64,000 bases of DNA from Pohlia nutans. Lineage: Eukaryota > Streptophyta > Bryopsida > Bryales > Mniaceae. Below the pieces are notes generated by a model. It was given only the letters and a program-made list of their open reading frames with translations, searched no databases and was not told the DNA's origin. The stretch spans positions 14,176,213 to 14,240,212 of the forward strand of contig CM040093.1 of assembly GCA_022496805.1 (NCBI GenBank). Reading direction: 5' to 3'. The position numbers and the translations under genes were made by a program. Positions 11,961 to 25,263 of the stretch are shown in pieces; the first letter of the stretch is position 1; each line of letters begins with the position of its first letter.

Positions 11961-12024
11961 AGGGACACATGCACTTTGGAATGTAGCCATGTAAGGAAAA
12001 AATGGATAGAATCATCCACACACA

Positions 12025-12028
<4 letters not shown>

Positions 12029-12098
<70 letters not shown>
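12029..12098. repeat. (TA)n microsatellite
   Basis: About 35 uninterrupted TA units, preceded by a short CACACACGCA stretch. Confidence 0.98.
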
Positions 12099-12101
<3 letters not shown>

Positions 12102-12814
12102 TCATCCATAAAATTATCTATTGTAAGGCACTTTCATCCAAATAGTGACTATTTCATGATTTTCTTGCCCATTTTTTCTAGTGTAAAAGTAGTCACTCTC
12201 GAAATCAAATAAGATTTTGGCAAACATTTGGCTCTTGTGATGGTTTTGGGAAAACATTATGATTATTGCAGTTAATTGCAAAGTCGTCGCTTGTTTTTTC
12301 CATCTTTTAACAAAAGTTGAGTTGATAAGAAGTAGATGCAAACAAGTCATTTAGTGAGAGTGTCACAAGCAAGTAGGTTATACTAGTAGTCTGACATGAT
12401 GAGGTAGAAAGTTTTGACCAACTTCATGCATATTCTACCAATTTATATTTATAAATATAAGTTTTATAATGATCAATTTATTAATTAAAATATTATCATT
12501 GCTTTTAAGAGAAATAAATAGACGATTCTTTAAAAGCCTTGAATATGTGGGTTATGTGAATAAAGTTTATTATGTGGGTCACTTTGAAAACTTCCAGTTT
12601 TAGACCTCAGTTCTAACGAATGAGGGGATTGGAACTCGGCTGATCCTATTTGAGGCCAAGCATTTTGTCACCTAGTGGCCTCATGATCAGTTAGAGCAGT
12701 TGGTTAGTTCAAAACCATTGCATCGTGTTGTCTTTCACCAGCTGTTCACTAAGCATTAGTCCCATTACAGTACTGTAGTTATACAGGTATTTGAGTAATT
12801 GGAGTATATTACTA
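12099..12814. other. AT-rich intergenic DNA
   Basis: No gene or paired repeat was seen. Confidence 0.4.
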
Positions 12815-13740
12815 CACCGAAATCACCATACATTGTGGCCCACGGTATTTACGAGAGGCTTTACTAATAATTTTTTTTTCAAAATATTCAACCATCTTGG
12901 ATGAAAGATAACTCAAACGGATGAAATTTTGTTAAATGGATGAATGTACCAATGTCATTCACACATCCACACTTGGGTCATTCACACTTCTTGTCGACAG
13001 GAGCAGCCTGCCGAAAATGCCTGTTGCAGGCTCTGATTTACGTTCCCACAAACAACAACAGACTCACTCACTCACCTCCACTTACCCTTGTAGGATCTTC
13101 AGCGCACAACCCTACATGATATTAGGTCTCCTGCCTACGAAAGTTGGCCTCTTGCCTTGGCAAAACGGCTATCAAGTTTCCTGCTACAAAAAGCACGGAG
13201 GGTTCTCAAGAGCTCTATTTCATTCTATATTCGACACTTCCTGCGCCTGCCAGTAGGAAGTGTGAACCGACTAAGAGCATCCGCACCGTGCCTCCCTACC
13301 CAACGCTCACTAAATGATGTGTGGAGGGCTCTTCAACGCAACTGGGACTCGCCAAAAATTGGCTCCTTCACCGTGGCTCTGCAAACTGAGGACGAAGGCG
13401 CATGTACAGCCGGGATTCAAGGGCTGATATAGCCACGATCGCAGACAATGACGAATGACGATCGCAGACAACAACTAAAAAAACCAAAACCTAATCCGGA
13501 ATCACAAATAGACCAGGATCTCCCAAAAAAATCCGGCAATTGGGCGCGCTCAAGAAACTCACTCACTCACTCTGAACAATGGCGAGACAAGAGCGAAATT
13601 TGACGAGGCCGCGGCTGAAAGAGCTGTTGCCCGAGCGCTGGTGGGGGGGGGGCGTTCATGCCCGGGCCCGCCAAAGTCCAGCGCGGCCGGGTATAGGGAG
13701 GCACGGTGCAGGTGCTCTAACTGTATGGTGATTTCGGTGT
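12815..13740. mobile_element. TIR element (ACACCGAAATCACC ends) holding a nested MITE
   Basis: ACACCGAAATCACCATACA near 12,815-12,837 is matched by its inverted complement at 13,720-13,742. A second element (13,275-13,717) is inserted a few bases inside the right end. Outer boundaries are approximate. Confidence 0.55.
13275..13717. mobile_element. Tourist-like MITE (GAGCATCCGCAC ends), TAA target
   Basis: Inverted ends of about 28 bp: GAGCATCCGCACCGTGCCTC and its near-complement. Flanked by TAA at 13,272-13,274 and 13,718-13,720, as expected for PIF/Harbinger-type MITEs. The interior is unusually GC-rich for this window, with a G-run near 13,645. No transposase. Confidence 0.8.
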
Positions 13741-13742
13741 AC

Positions 13743-14576
13743 TGCAGTAAAATACAGGGAGCCCCAAATTAGACGAATCCTCTTAATTTAACAGAGAATA
13801 GATGAAATTCCGCGCGCAATTTCTCATCCGTTCATGTACCCATCCATCCAGAGGAAACAGCAGAACGAGGAATTTCTCACGTGCTTTGTTAACCTCCAAA
13901 CGTGGTAAATACCTGATGAGATTTCACTTCAGGAGTAAAATGGCGGAGGTTGATGTGATGAGTAACAACATTCAGTGTACTTAACTTACTGTGGGTTTAC
14001 TTATTACATAAGAGGTTCAGTCAGTAGTAAATGGCCGCCTCACTCACTGTTGGCAGAGCAATCAGTGAGTGAGGGAGGAGACAGAAGGTAAATAAAAACT
14101 TAATATTCGGTGATTGTACTGGCAATCTCACTGACTCTGCCGCAAGATCTGTGTCCTGCAGTAACTTCCTGCTTTCCTGTGGGCCGGGTTAGATTCCTCC
14201 CCATCTTTACTATTTGCGTGGCCACAGTAATTCATAATCAAATGGCAGAGGGTTACTTTGCTGGCTGGCACAGGATTTCTGCCAGGGTGGGATTGTTCGT
14301 TCCACACTCATGACTCCTTCCTGTGACGTCAGATATTCAGTTTCATCCAGCGGATGAAGTTCATTACTAACTTCAATCAGCTGACGTCACTCATTCAGTT
14401 GTGCCACATCTGATACTTTATACTGCACTGATGCCTGCTGAGTGGCATCTATGGTTTTAGAGAGGGAGAGAATTTTAGTGAATACTTGTTTCCCATGCAA
14501 GTTGCTGAAATTAGGATGTGTCTCTGTGATCATGTTTGCACATGGTTTTGGAGCTTTTCCAGCAGCCGGAGGCTAA
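13743..14576. other. Intergenic, short palindromes only
   Basis: GTGACGTCAG at about 14,321 and CTGACGTCAC at about 14,380 form a 60-bp inverted pair. No gene seen. Confidence 0.35.
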
Positions 14577-15062
14577 GGTTGATTGTCCTAAAACCAACCA
14601 CTTAAGCAGTCTGACCTATTTTTGGCAGTGGTAAATCCGAAAAAAATTATGACCGCGTTCGAAATAGGATTTCATGAGGATTGCAAAAAATTGCAACATA
14701 TAGTTTGCATTCCTCAATTTTATACAAAATTCCAAAGTGCAAAGTAACCTCTAACCCTTACTTGATATACTATTATCCTATGATCAAACTTTGGCGGTCC
14801 TACTTTCTGCTCATGATCAAACTCAAAACCGACCACTACATGATGCATGAACTGAAAACTACTCTCGGCAAAAACCAAACATATTTTAGGTGTTTTAGCT
14901 ACCCGTTTTAGCTGCACTCCACAGCAACCCAAAACCAACCTCGTATGGACCTTGAATCGGTGCGAGTCCCACAAATCACGGCATTCAGTTCTCACTATGA
15001 CGGAATTCAGAAAAGTCAACGCAATGGTTTTGGGACAGTGGTTGGTAATAGGACAACCAACC
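14577..15062. mobile_element. TIR element (GGTTGATTGTCCTA ends), copy 1
   Basis: GGTTGATTGTCCTAAAACCA on the left and the complement of GGTAATAGGACAACCAACC on the right. The same ends and the internal block ATTATGACC.CGTTCGAAAT are found in the element at 51,495-53,334. TA lies just outside both ends, allowing one extra terminal base. Confidence 0.75.
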
Positions 15063-15186
15063 GTATATGCGCACATGATGTTTCTAGAGAGTCCATGATC
15101 GTTTCAAGGGCTTCGGTGTTCTGTTGGAAATCGGCATTGTGGAGCATGACAACTCAAGCTTGAGAATGGGCTAGGGCACTATATGA

Positions 15187-15649
15187 GGGCCTCTTTACAC
15201 TAGAGGCGAGAAGCCGTGAAGAGAGAAATTTCAGCCAATGGGAGGTCTAAAAACCGAGAAGACCAAAGAATGTCACTTTACACCCGAAATTTTCAGTCCA
15301 AGGGACGAAAGGAGGAGAAAATGACATAAACAACACTTTTGGCCTTCGTGGCAAGAAAAGTGGACATTTTTCAAGGCCCCCGGATTTTGCGTCAAGCCCA
15401 CCTCAAGAGGTGGGTCTAACGCAAAATCCAGGGGGCCGTTTGGCCAAAATTCTCACAACCAATCATTTTTTATTTTTTAAGAAATATGTAAGAACTTTAT
15501 TTTAAAAAATCGGCACTTTATTTTGTGGCCCCTTCTCACTTTACACTATATCCAAAGGCTGTCAAGTTCAAAGGTTGGCTTCTCAAGGATGAGCCATGGC
15601 CCTTGTAAGGTTTTCTCCACGGCTTCTCACCTGTAGTGTAAAGAGGGCC
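15187..15649. mobile_element. Tourist-like MITE (GGGCCTCTTTACACTA ends)
   Basis: Inverted ends of about 32 bp (GGGCCTCTTTACACTAGAGG against GGCCCTCTTTACACTACAGG). 463 bp, no coding frame. The flanks TGA/TAA suggest a decayed 3-bp target duplication. Confidence 0.8.
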
Positions 15650-15709
15650 TAACAACATCAGATTTTGGTACACCGATTACTGCCATTACTGTGAGACACA
15701 CTGATTGTT

Positions 15710-16286
15710 TTAACTTCTAAATGTCCAACCATTCAGAAAGTGGACGATGCACAAAATCAAACACAGTTTTATCATCCGTCATTGACTTTTTTGCAGTGTG
15801 GACTTTTTACTATATATTTTATGGGAAGTTAGCTTCATGCATGTATGATCTAATTAGAAAGGGAATGATTTGTGAAAATTTTATGCCTCATTCCATGTTG
15901 TAATGATTCACCCAAAACTTCGAAGATTTCAGTGTAAAAGAGCTCTTAAAAGAGTCAACTCATAAAATTAAGCAACCTTGAAATCTTCAAAAATCACTAC
16001 ACTTAGAGTATTACATTTCAACCAATCACAACAAATTTCATGTACAAATTGTCAATATCTTATTCGTAATCAAATTACAAAAGAGTTTTCTAAATTTAAG
16101 TTTCAATGTGTATACAAAAATATTGGTGACAACAATCATAGATCTATCGGTAAGGACTGAATCAAAAGCTCATAATGTGCAACTTTTATTCATATATCAA
16201 GTTCAAAATATCCTCTTAGTTACATTTTAAAAGACATCTTTCAAATTCTCCAAATCTGGAGAGTGGTGAGGACGTTTAGGGGTACA
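15710..16286 (-). mobile_element. TTAA-family MITE, type B copy 2
   Basis: Reverse orientation. TTAA-CTTCTAAATGTCC is at 15,710 and ACGTTTAGGGG at 16,272-16,282; the outer TTAA on the right has mutated. The body matches type B on the minus strand. Confidence 0.75.
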
Positions 16287-19144
16287 TCTTTTTGCAAAAG
16301 GGTGAACATTTTACGAATTATGTTTATGGACATTCTACTACATCAGTAGTACCAATATCTTTGACATTGGTAAAAATATTTGTTTTCTTAAAAAAGTTAT
16401 AGCCTCGTAACATTCTTTAACTAGTACTGCAACACATCCTTTTGCTTGTGCAAAGAACCAACATTTGAACATGGAATTGATGATGTCGAACATGCAAAAA
16501 CTATTGTAAAACACAAATTTGTTGAGCTGCCAAACCATCTTTAGCTAAAGATGGCTTTGATTCTCTAAAAGATTACAATTCCTACAACTATTATGGCATG
16601 GGATGTTGATTCCGAAGGGTGAACAATGGGACTGCTAAAGAATGTTATGCTTGAGTAAATAGTTGGTGTGTCTCATAGTATTGGCAATAATTGGTGTAGT
16701 GACCTTCAACACTCTTAGCTTGATACTGCTCTACAACGTATAGAAATATAGACATGTACAAATCAATGAGCACATTGCTACCATAGCCAAAGTGGAGGTT
16801 GGGCACTGCAGCGCCCAAAAATTTAACCAAAGTGCGGAATTTGAGTTGGGCACTTAAAATTATAATTAATAAATTTCAATTTTTCAAATTTAAAATTTTT
16901 CAAATTTTATATGAAATTTGGCCATAATGAAGTGGTATGAAGGTACATAATTATGAGAAGTGGAGGGGGTAAAGCCAAGTTGTGCTTTATGCAAAATTCA
17001 GTGCACTAGTGCAAACGATGAATGTGGAATATGTACAACTTCTCTCACTTCTTGTTCTCTTAATTACCGGTTAAACTCCTTCACAAAAATGTGCATAACT
17101 CAAGCATAAAAACCTCAAATCACAAAATTCTTTTTGGAGGTCAAAGATTACTTGATTGTGCAAGTTTTCTTAGTTGAAAAATACTCAAAATAAATTAGTG
17201 TACTATGCACAATTGAGCCTCAAAAGTATGATCACAACACGTTTTCTTATCATTCAACTCATGCACATTTGTCACAAACTTATCGAAGTTTGTCCATATC
17301 TCATGCATAAGCATTTCAAATCAAAAAATAATTTTTTGAGGTGAAAGATGACTTGGCCTTCTAACTTTTCTTAGTCCAGAATTTTCAAAATAAGATCATT
17401 AATTATACTCAAATATGCACCAAAACCTACTGAAAATTATGGTGTAGTGAGAATTCACATGGGCTCGCAAGTTCTTATCCCATGGCACTTGGAAGTGACT
17501 TAAATTGAATTTGATTACAAAAGCAACTCTTTCTCTCGGGCTCTTTCTTCATTTAAAATCACACTTGATTACCCATATAATATTAAGAAAATGTAAGAAA
17601 TGGTAATTTTCAACATTTCAACATTTTCAAAAAATAATTTATGTAAACTTCAGCAAAAAATACTTATAATTTCCAAAAAATCGGCATGTTCTCTTTGAAT
17701 TAATTTGTGCCCAACCTACCTATTTATTTATAAGAGGAATATTTTGAACTTGATGTCTGAATAAAAGTTGTGGGTACAAGCATCCTTGGGGTACTCCAGC
17801 CAGGAACTAGGAATCAGGAATGAAAGAATTTTTAAATGGGTGAAAGCACGATAAACTAAACCATTAAGGTCATCCTTAGTGCTGAAATTACAGTATTCTT
17901 GGTCAAAGGCCATAAATTATGACTAAAAATTCATACATTCAAGTTCTAATGTGGTAGAGCCCTCTATAGTTCTATTAGGTACTTCAATCCAAAGTTCCAA
18001 ATTAAAATATTACAAAAAGTTTACTAAAAATAAAGCTTGAAAATAGATTTCTAAAACAAATTTCAGGAGCAAATCTAATGAACTAAATCATGTTCAATAA
18101 GAACATAAATTATATATTCAATAAGTTCATTGTGCATTTGAGGGCTTCGAAGAGAACAATTCTTGGAAAAATAAATATTTAATGCAATTTCAACATGTTT
18201 TATATCTACTTTTCAATTTGGTCACAACTACTTTTCTAATTTTAACCGCTTTAACCTTACTATAACACACATAAATACTTATTGAACATTGTTTTATCAA
18301 TTTTTTTGGTTAGACTTCATTAAACATTGTATCTTTTATTTTATCCACAAAAACAATTCAGAAAAAATAAAAATTTAATAGATTTTTGGACCCTACATTG
18401 TTGCTACTTCACAGGGATCACAAGTGGTTCAGTTTACCATGCTTCCACCCAAATGTCATATTTTGCAACTAAATACAAAAGTGATATTTAAAAATATTAC
18501 TTAGTATTAAAACACATGTAATCGTATCATTTTTATCAATTAAAATGTATAAAACCATTAATTTTTAATTTTCTTACTTGTTAGAATTTAATACCTGATA
18601 TCATATCAATGGAAAATAGATATGTATATATAAGAATTTTAACATGAATTTTTTATCCGTTCACTACTTTACAACTCACTCTTCATGTTTTAAATTTGAA
18701 ATCCAAAAAATTCTTCAATTTTGAAATCCTTTTAGATGTAGCCCCTCCTTATAATATTTTAGAGGATCAAGAAAATTATAAAAAATAGTTACATACCACA
18801 TTTCATGTTGTAAAATACTACAACCGATTACTAGAACATCACAAATCAGTATAATCAATTACAAACACTTTCCATTAAGTATTTATATTCCTTTTTGATT
18901 CCTGAACTAAAAATTTGCACTGTGACATAGTCTTGAATGTGGGCTATAGGAATCATATTAACAAATTTAATCAATCAATAGCAAGTTTTAAATTTACTTC
19001 CATAATGTATTTTACTTGAAGCAAGTGAAGCTATGTTAAAATCATGCTTTCACAATAAGATTTGTATTCTAACCTATATTAAAATAAAAAAAGTTCACAA
19101 TTTTATAGTGTGACATTCCTTATTGGGTATCCCAAGCATGCTTG
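16287..19144. other. Long AT-rich intergenic stretch
   Basis: No gene. A diverged direct repeat of about 200-bp period lies at 17,070-17,215 and 17,268-17,410 (TGCATAACTCAAGCATAA against CCATATCTCATGCATAA). Nothing else was paired. Confidence 0.4.
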
Positions 19145-19631
19145 TACCCTTGTACATTATGAATTTTAGATTCTACCTAGATAGTTAAATCTATGATTGC
19201 TATCACCAATACGTTTGTATAAAATTTGAAACTCAAATTTTAAAATTCTTTTGTAAGTCGATTAAATTTAAGATTTTGACAATATGTGGATGAAATTTGT
19301 TGTGATGGGTTGAAATAGAATACCCTAAGTTTAGTGATTTTTGGAGATTTTAAGGTTGCTTAATTTTATGAGTTGCCTTTTTCAAGAGCACTTTTGAACT
19401 ATTTGAAACAAAGATCTTAGAAATTTTTGGTTAATCACTACAACATGAAACGAGGCATAAAAATTTCACGAAATCATCCCCTCTCTAATCGGTTCACACA
19501 TGCATGAAGCTAACTTCCCATAAAATTTGTAGCAAAAAATCCACATTGCAAAAAGTGCATGACGAATGAGAAAACGTGGATGAAATATGTACATCGTCCA
19601 AAAAATGGACGCCAATGCAATTGAGAGTTAA
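19145..19631 (+). mobile_element. TTAA-family MITE, type B copy 3 (5'-truncated)
   Basis: Matches type B from the block TACATTATGAATTTTAGATTC to GTCCAAAAAATGGACG. The right end has decayed to GAGAG-TTAA (19,628-19,631). The left end is missing. Confidence 0.7.
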
Positions 19632-20196
19632 AGTGTGGGGTTTATTTGACTGTGCTACACCTAGGGGTCTCAATAGTAAGCTGTTGACTTGCCTTTGTTG
19701 ACGACCAAGCATGCTACACAACGATGGTCGATTGCCTTAAACCACCAGCTTAAGCAATATGTGTATTTTTAGCAATGATATATTTGGTGAAACATTTTTC
19801 TTTCATTCTACATAAGGTTTAACAAGGAATGCATATTTTTCCACAATTTCATCCTCAATATTGAAATTGATACAAATTTTTAAAATGGAAAGTACACCGG
19901 GACTCAATATCCACATATAAGTTTCCGCATGTCCACACCATGTGGTACTAATTTTCACTCATAATGATATCCAAAACCACCAACTACTTCTTTGCAATGC
20001 TTGACATGCCATTGATTTGCTTGAATAGTGAAAATGGTGGTTTTGAGTCTTAATTGTGGTGGCTCCAAGAAAACTCTACATGCCACAATTGGAAGAGGTG
20101 GTGGTTTTAGAGGAGATTTGGAGCAGGTGGTGGTTTTAGACGCATATGTAAAGAATTGCTAAAGATTATAACAACCCTTCCCATTTTCACTCCTAA

Positions 20197-20498
20197 GAGC
20201 ATCCGCACCCATGCACGCTAAAGCTGACTCGCTAAAATTATTCATTTACATTTGAAGAGCCCTTGAACTCACACTCCCACACCCTTGAACGCCCCTTAAG
20301 TACCAAAAGTGCACATCAAATAGTTAATGGATCAATCACAAGTTGAATATCGGATATAGTCAACTAAACTTAAATTTGAAGGGCCATTTCTTAACACGCT
20401 AGGATTGAAGGTCAAGAGGCATTTTTGAAGGATCCTTAGCATTTTCATCTAGTTATTGCATGTGTCAGAACTCTGGGAGGGCATGGGTGCGGATGCTC
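20197..20498. mobile_element. Tourist-like MITE (GAGCATCCGCACCCATGC ends)
   Basis: Inverted ends GAGCATCCGCACCCATGC and its complement, with TAA flanks at 20,194-20,196 and 20,499-20,501. Same superfamily as 13,275-13,717. A lone related end (TTA-GAGCATGTCCAACAGC) is at 20,605-20,623. Confidence 0.85.
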
Positions 20499-20961
20499 TA
20501 AAATGTAAGAAGTCATAATCCTCACCCTCGTGACGACATAGGCAACATTTTTACAATCCCTTAAGTCACATGTATGACACATAAGTTACAATGACTTGGG
20601 TCTCTTAGAGCATGTCCAACAGCAGGTGTTTTGGAGGGACCAACGCCAAGATTTGGTGTAGTCATCTCCACTTGCTCCGAAGTCTGGCCCATCAACTACC
20701 CACTAACGCTAAAAAATAGTTTTTGGACCCAAAGTTTGAGGTTTTTCCCCGCCATCTACAGAAGCTTTGGCGCAAGCAAATTTCTCACAACAAGCGAGCA
20801 AAGATGCTCAATCAACAATTAAATAACGAGCTTGAAGACTATTCACCGGCCCGTGCTTCAAGGTCATCAAGTTACTTTCATAAAATCTTTGTTTTATAAG
20901 TTGCCTTGGTGTTCGTTCAAGGAATGTTGTTGGGCTACTTCTTGTATAACATTCCTCTAAG

Positions 20962-21550
20962 TTAACCCCTAAACATCAGAGCTTCCAGAAAGTGGACGAC
21001 TAACAGATTCAAACCCTTCTCACGTTCTCATCAATGCTTGGATGAAAGTCATCCATTTTTTCGGAGATTCTTCACCAAGTTATTGCCCTATCTAACGGTT
21101 GGATTTAGTCATACTTGATTACATATTTTTCTAAAATTACAAATGTAGAAGTATGTCAAGTCGTTGACCAAGCCAAAATTGCATTGACTATAGTTCAAAA
21201 GTAGGCCTTGCAAAAATGAGGTCATAGATTTAAGAAACACAAAAATTTCAAAGAATCACCACGTTTAAGAGTATCTCATTTCAAATTCATTCCAACAAAT
21301 TTTACTCAAAAAATATTAAAATTTTGTTTGTAATCGAATTTAGAAGGAATTTTTAATTTTAACTTTCAAAATTTATAATTAAATATTGGTGATAGTATTA
21401 GTGAATCAAACCGTACAGATGGAATCTAAAATTCAAAATCTAGAACTTTCTTTTGTATATCAATTCCAAGATATTCTTCTAAATAGTAGTTTATGATGAT
21501 TTTTCTCAAATTGTCAATTCCAGGGACACCCTGGTACGTTTAGGGGTTAA
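20962..21550 (-). mobile_element. TTAA-family MITE, type A copy 1
   Basis: TTAA-CCCCTAAACATCAGAGC to GGTACGTTTAGGGG-TTAA, 589 bp. It is the reverse complement of the copies at 38,215 and 50,430 over its full length, with only scattered differences. Confidence 0.92.
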
Positions 21551-22476
21551 AAATGGCCCTCAAATTAATGCTTGGCGGACATATTTGTTCTGAAACTGCT
21601 GGGCTTGCTCTTATACTCTGAGGGGCATGCTCTGCTGTATTCCACCATAGGAAGGTTCTTGAGCCTGAGTTTCCCGCCATGGACAGACCGAGTCCATCCA
21701 AACAAATGAACAGAGAAACCGTAAACGGAGTGAGGTGGTCACGGTGGCCGTGGATGCAAACGAGTGTGGATGATTCCAATCAATACTAAAGGGATGCATA
21801 CATAAAGGGATGCAGCAATGGGGTGGAGTAGGCAGGCCGCCAGGGCCACTGTAGACTGTGTAGAGTCAATGATGGTGTGGAGATCTTGCAGATTGTGGTG
21901 TGTTAAAGTTCTGTCTCATCCCCTCACGTAGGTCTTGGTGTTGTGCTGGTCCCCTGTTGGTGGTTAATGTGTTTTGCCATGCAATCTTCCCCTTTGGTAC
22001 TTGGTGATGACTTGTTAATGAAGCGGTTGCCGTTTGTTTCAAATGAATAATGATTCTACCTCACGCCAAAAAAGTGCATTGTCGTTGGGGACTCTGTCTT
22101 TTCGCTTGAATGAATTTTATGGGGTAAGCTTAATATTTAACCTTTACATCCTTCAGATCAGTACTGGGAGTAGAAAGGGAAGAAAGGGTAGAAAGAGGCT
22201 GGGGCCACAGTTTGACCGTGAGGCTGCAAATGCAAGAGTGGGACCGTGGCGATTTGTGTGAAGATCTCGGTGTTGAGCTTGGTGTGATATTATTGTATGG
22301 GGGCCACATTGGTCATAAGCTTATTGTGTCGTGGCCTTTGTGCTTGTGCTGCTCCAAAAAGGAATAGGAATCCCAACAATGGGGGCCCCGGGCTAGATCA
22401 CCTCTTGTTTGGGCTGGGCCCCGCACTGCCCCTCCTTTGCTGCCCGCCCTTCCCCATGCTCCATGTAACCATCATC
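21551..22476. other. Intergenic, no recognised feature
   Basis: GC-balanced non-coding DNA. The open frames do not resemble known proteins. Confidence 0.35.
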
Positions 22477-22811
22477 TTAACCCTTAAATGTCAAGGTAAG
22501 CCCCATGGGCTAATTTAAAAGAGAATAATCAAGAAAAAAGTAGATTTTCTCAACCAAATCAAGCGTGGATTGGTGCGTTGGAAAGCTACTGAAAAAGCGA
22601 TCTAGATTGCAAATTTGCGCCTCATTTGAGAGATTGTGGAAACGTTGGTAAGCAATCAAAGTTATGAAATTGAACAAGTTTTTGAGGTTGGGGCAGCTGA
22701 GATGCCGCATTTTTATTTTTATTTTTCTTTTTATTTTTTATTTTTTCCCTCCGAAAATTTAGATGCCTTCCGGGCTGCCCCGCCTAGGCCCTCTTGACAT
22801 TTAAGGGTTAA
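22477..22811. mobile_element. TTAA-family MITE, type H
   Basis: TTAA-CCCTTAAATGTCAAG on the left, CTTGACATTTAAGGG-TTAA on the right: near-perfect inverted ends on a 335-bp non-coding element. Confidence 0.85.
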
Positions 22812-22887
22812 TATTGAGAACAATGATTTTAGTAACACAACCCTGGAAATGAAAAAACACAAGTTGATGTGTACGACCTCCTCCTAC

Positions 22888-23177
22888 GGCCGCAACCATT
22901 ACAAAAAAATTCAGGCCTCCAAAAGGCCAATAACTCAGCCAAACTGCCATGCAAAATAATATAATAATAATAATTAAAATAATTTAAAAAATAATTTTTT
23001 TACCAAAAAATATTTTAAAAATAAAATATGACATGGTACCATTCGGCCACGTCAGACTGGATTTTTAAAATATTTTTTTAGTTTTTAAATATTATTATAT
23101 TATTATTTTGGCATGGCAGTTTGGCTGAGTTAATGGCCTTTTGGAGGCCTAGAACTTTTTGTAATGACAGTGGCGGC
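22888..23177. mobile_element. Long-arm foldback element
   Basis: Two arms of more than 100 bp are inverted copies of each other (GGCCTCCAAAAGGCCA, AACTCAGCCAAACTGCCATG, then an AT-rich tract). One arm of a related element is at about 25,965-26,150. Confidence 0.8.
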
Positions 23178-24630
23178 TGCAGGCATCACAAAATAGCCAA
23201 GGCCTTTCAAATTTGAAGCGCCCTTTTCTAATTTCCAGCTCATCATATGTGGGAGGGGGGCCTGATGGCGCATATGGAGTGGGAGGGGAGCAGCTTGTAG
23301 GAACAAAATGTAGAGGCTCGTGGGCTTTGCCTCATGCTTGCCAAACTCTCTACATATTGAGTGTTTGGTTGAGTGGTTGTTCCCCGCTGCAACATGCATG
23401 TGTAGGGGCCATATTTAACCAAACCACATGAGGTGCTCTTAGAAGACGTGTCAAGGCTCATGAATTGCAGAGCACGACCTTCACTGTAGACTGTCTAGCT
23501 CTTATACAATGAAATGCAGAAAAATGACGAGATTTTGGAGTATTGCGCTTACATTGTCGAAGTTGTCTCTGCCATGTCTATACATCCTTAAGTACAAAGG
23601 ATTTATGGTGTCAAATGAAAAATTCAATTGATCGTATTGTGAAAATATAATTTAGATAAGATCAAATTTTACATCACACAAATCAGTGAAGAATGTTGTA
23701 TATGTTGGTCAAAAAATAAACAAATTTGAACAAAAAGAAGTCCACATAGGACCTACTCAAAACGATAGAAAAATAAAATAAAATAAAATAAACATGAGGT
23801 TGGACTTGGGCTTCTTGGTCCTTTAGAGGTTGTAAGCCGTAACTAGGGTTTGGTCATGGATTCAAACCTCAAGCTTACAGTAAGTTCTAAAAAAATAAAA
23901 ATAAAAACAATTTCTTTTAGGAAAAACACACACTTGATCCAAATTTTGACTTGTTGTAGTACACAAGATACATAACACATATAACTGAGTTTTGATTAAA
24001 AAATTAACTTTCTTTTACCTATTTTTATATGAAAATAAAAACTCCATCTTTTACCTTCAATTCAAACAATTATGGACACAAATTTTGGGTCACAATAGAA
24101 AGAATGGTTTCAATGGAAAGAATGCAAATCTTTTCTAGAATCATGTGAAAAAAATAATCATTGAAGTCTTATTGACTAAGAAGCTTTCAATCCAAAACTA
24201 GGACTATTTTTTGTGCCTAAAATCCCATTTGGAAAATCATGGCTTGATTTCTATGTGTAAAAATTATGTATCATTTAAAGAGGCTGTTGCACAGTATTGT
24301 ATTGTACATTATAGTGGCATCCGTTGTCCTATATCCCTCCAATGACTTTTAATTGCCTCTAATCCATAGTCTGGGTATAAATTTTAGCTTAATCGGCTAA
24401 GATCGTACATTAAAACTGATTTTAAGCCAAAATTTCTCCCTTTAGACCAACCGATTCTTTGGATCATTATCTCGGTTAGGCCTTTAAAAATTAGAGAATA
24501 TTCTCTGATTTCCCTCTAAAATGATCGGTTTTTTTCCCTAAGCTTTTGGACTCAATTCTGAATTTCAACCGGTTGATTTGTAATTAAAGTTCAGTTCTCC
24601 CTGAACATTGCTCTAATTTTATTGCTGAAA
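23178..24630. other. Intergenic; (AAAAT)n run
   Basis: A short AAAAT/AAATA microsatellite at about 23,770-23,791. No gene recognised. Confidence 0.4.
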
Positions 24631-24960
24631 TTAACCCCTAAACGTCCCAACGTCCAAAAACTGGATCCCGAACAGATTCAAAGTCTTGCAACTTTTTCAT
24701 ACAATCTCGGATGACTTTCATCCAAGTCACCTTTGTAAGCATATTAAATTCTCTACCAATTACAACAAATCTCTTGAGATGGGGAGTTGTTGATAATATT
24801 GGAGAAGTCTCCAACTACAAGTATGTCAAATTTGTTGGGTAGATTTTATGCTTGCAATGGTCCTCTCATGTACACCTCATGTGCATCTGAGCCATGCTAA
24901 TATTTATATTTGAGGCTAGCATTTACTTGTGTTCAAAGGGTCGATACATTTTGGGGTTAA
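24631..24960 (-). mobile_element. TTAA-family MITE, type A diverged copy
   Basis: TTAA-CCCCTAAACGTCCC on the left and TTTTGGGG-TTAA on the right. The first 120 bp follow the type-A right end (AACAGATTCAAA, GGATGACTTTCATCCAAG). The rest is shortened and diverged. Confidence 0.65.
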
Positions 24961-25263
24961 GGCTTAAAAACAAAGTGTACTACTCTCTTTGTTCTAGTTT
25001 GATTGCCGCAAATGAACAAAGAAATAGTGTTGGTTTACAACAATCAAACTAGGAGTACAAGCAAAGAAACACATCATGCAAAAGCAAAGGCACATAAAAA
25101 TGGATCAACATTATTGTACCAGAGAGTACTGCTTTTAGGATCTGACAGTAGCTGGAGGATACGAAGTTAAGTTATTGTGTACCTCAGCTTCAAGACCCAA
25201 CAAAGTGGAAGTCCTGCTAACTTAGTCCAGGGTTTCTGTCTCTGATGCAGTTATGCTTATCAA

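Noticed and set aside
11906..12109. Open frames of alternating Tyr-Ile across the (TA)n tract
   Set aside because: They are translations of a dinucleotide repeat, not protein.
12605..12725. tRNA-like segment around GAACTCGGCTGATC and GGTTAGTTCAAAACC
   Set aside because: The A- and B-box-like pieces are not in the right order or spacing for a tRNA or SINE.
14321..14390. Inverted TGACGTCA pair as a regulatory module
   Set aside because: No gene nearby; a 60-bp chance inverted repeat is as likely.
20605..20961. A further GAGCATG-ended MITE starting at 20,608
   Set aside because: Only one end was found; no matching inverted end before the type-A element at 20,962.
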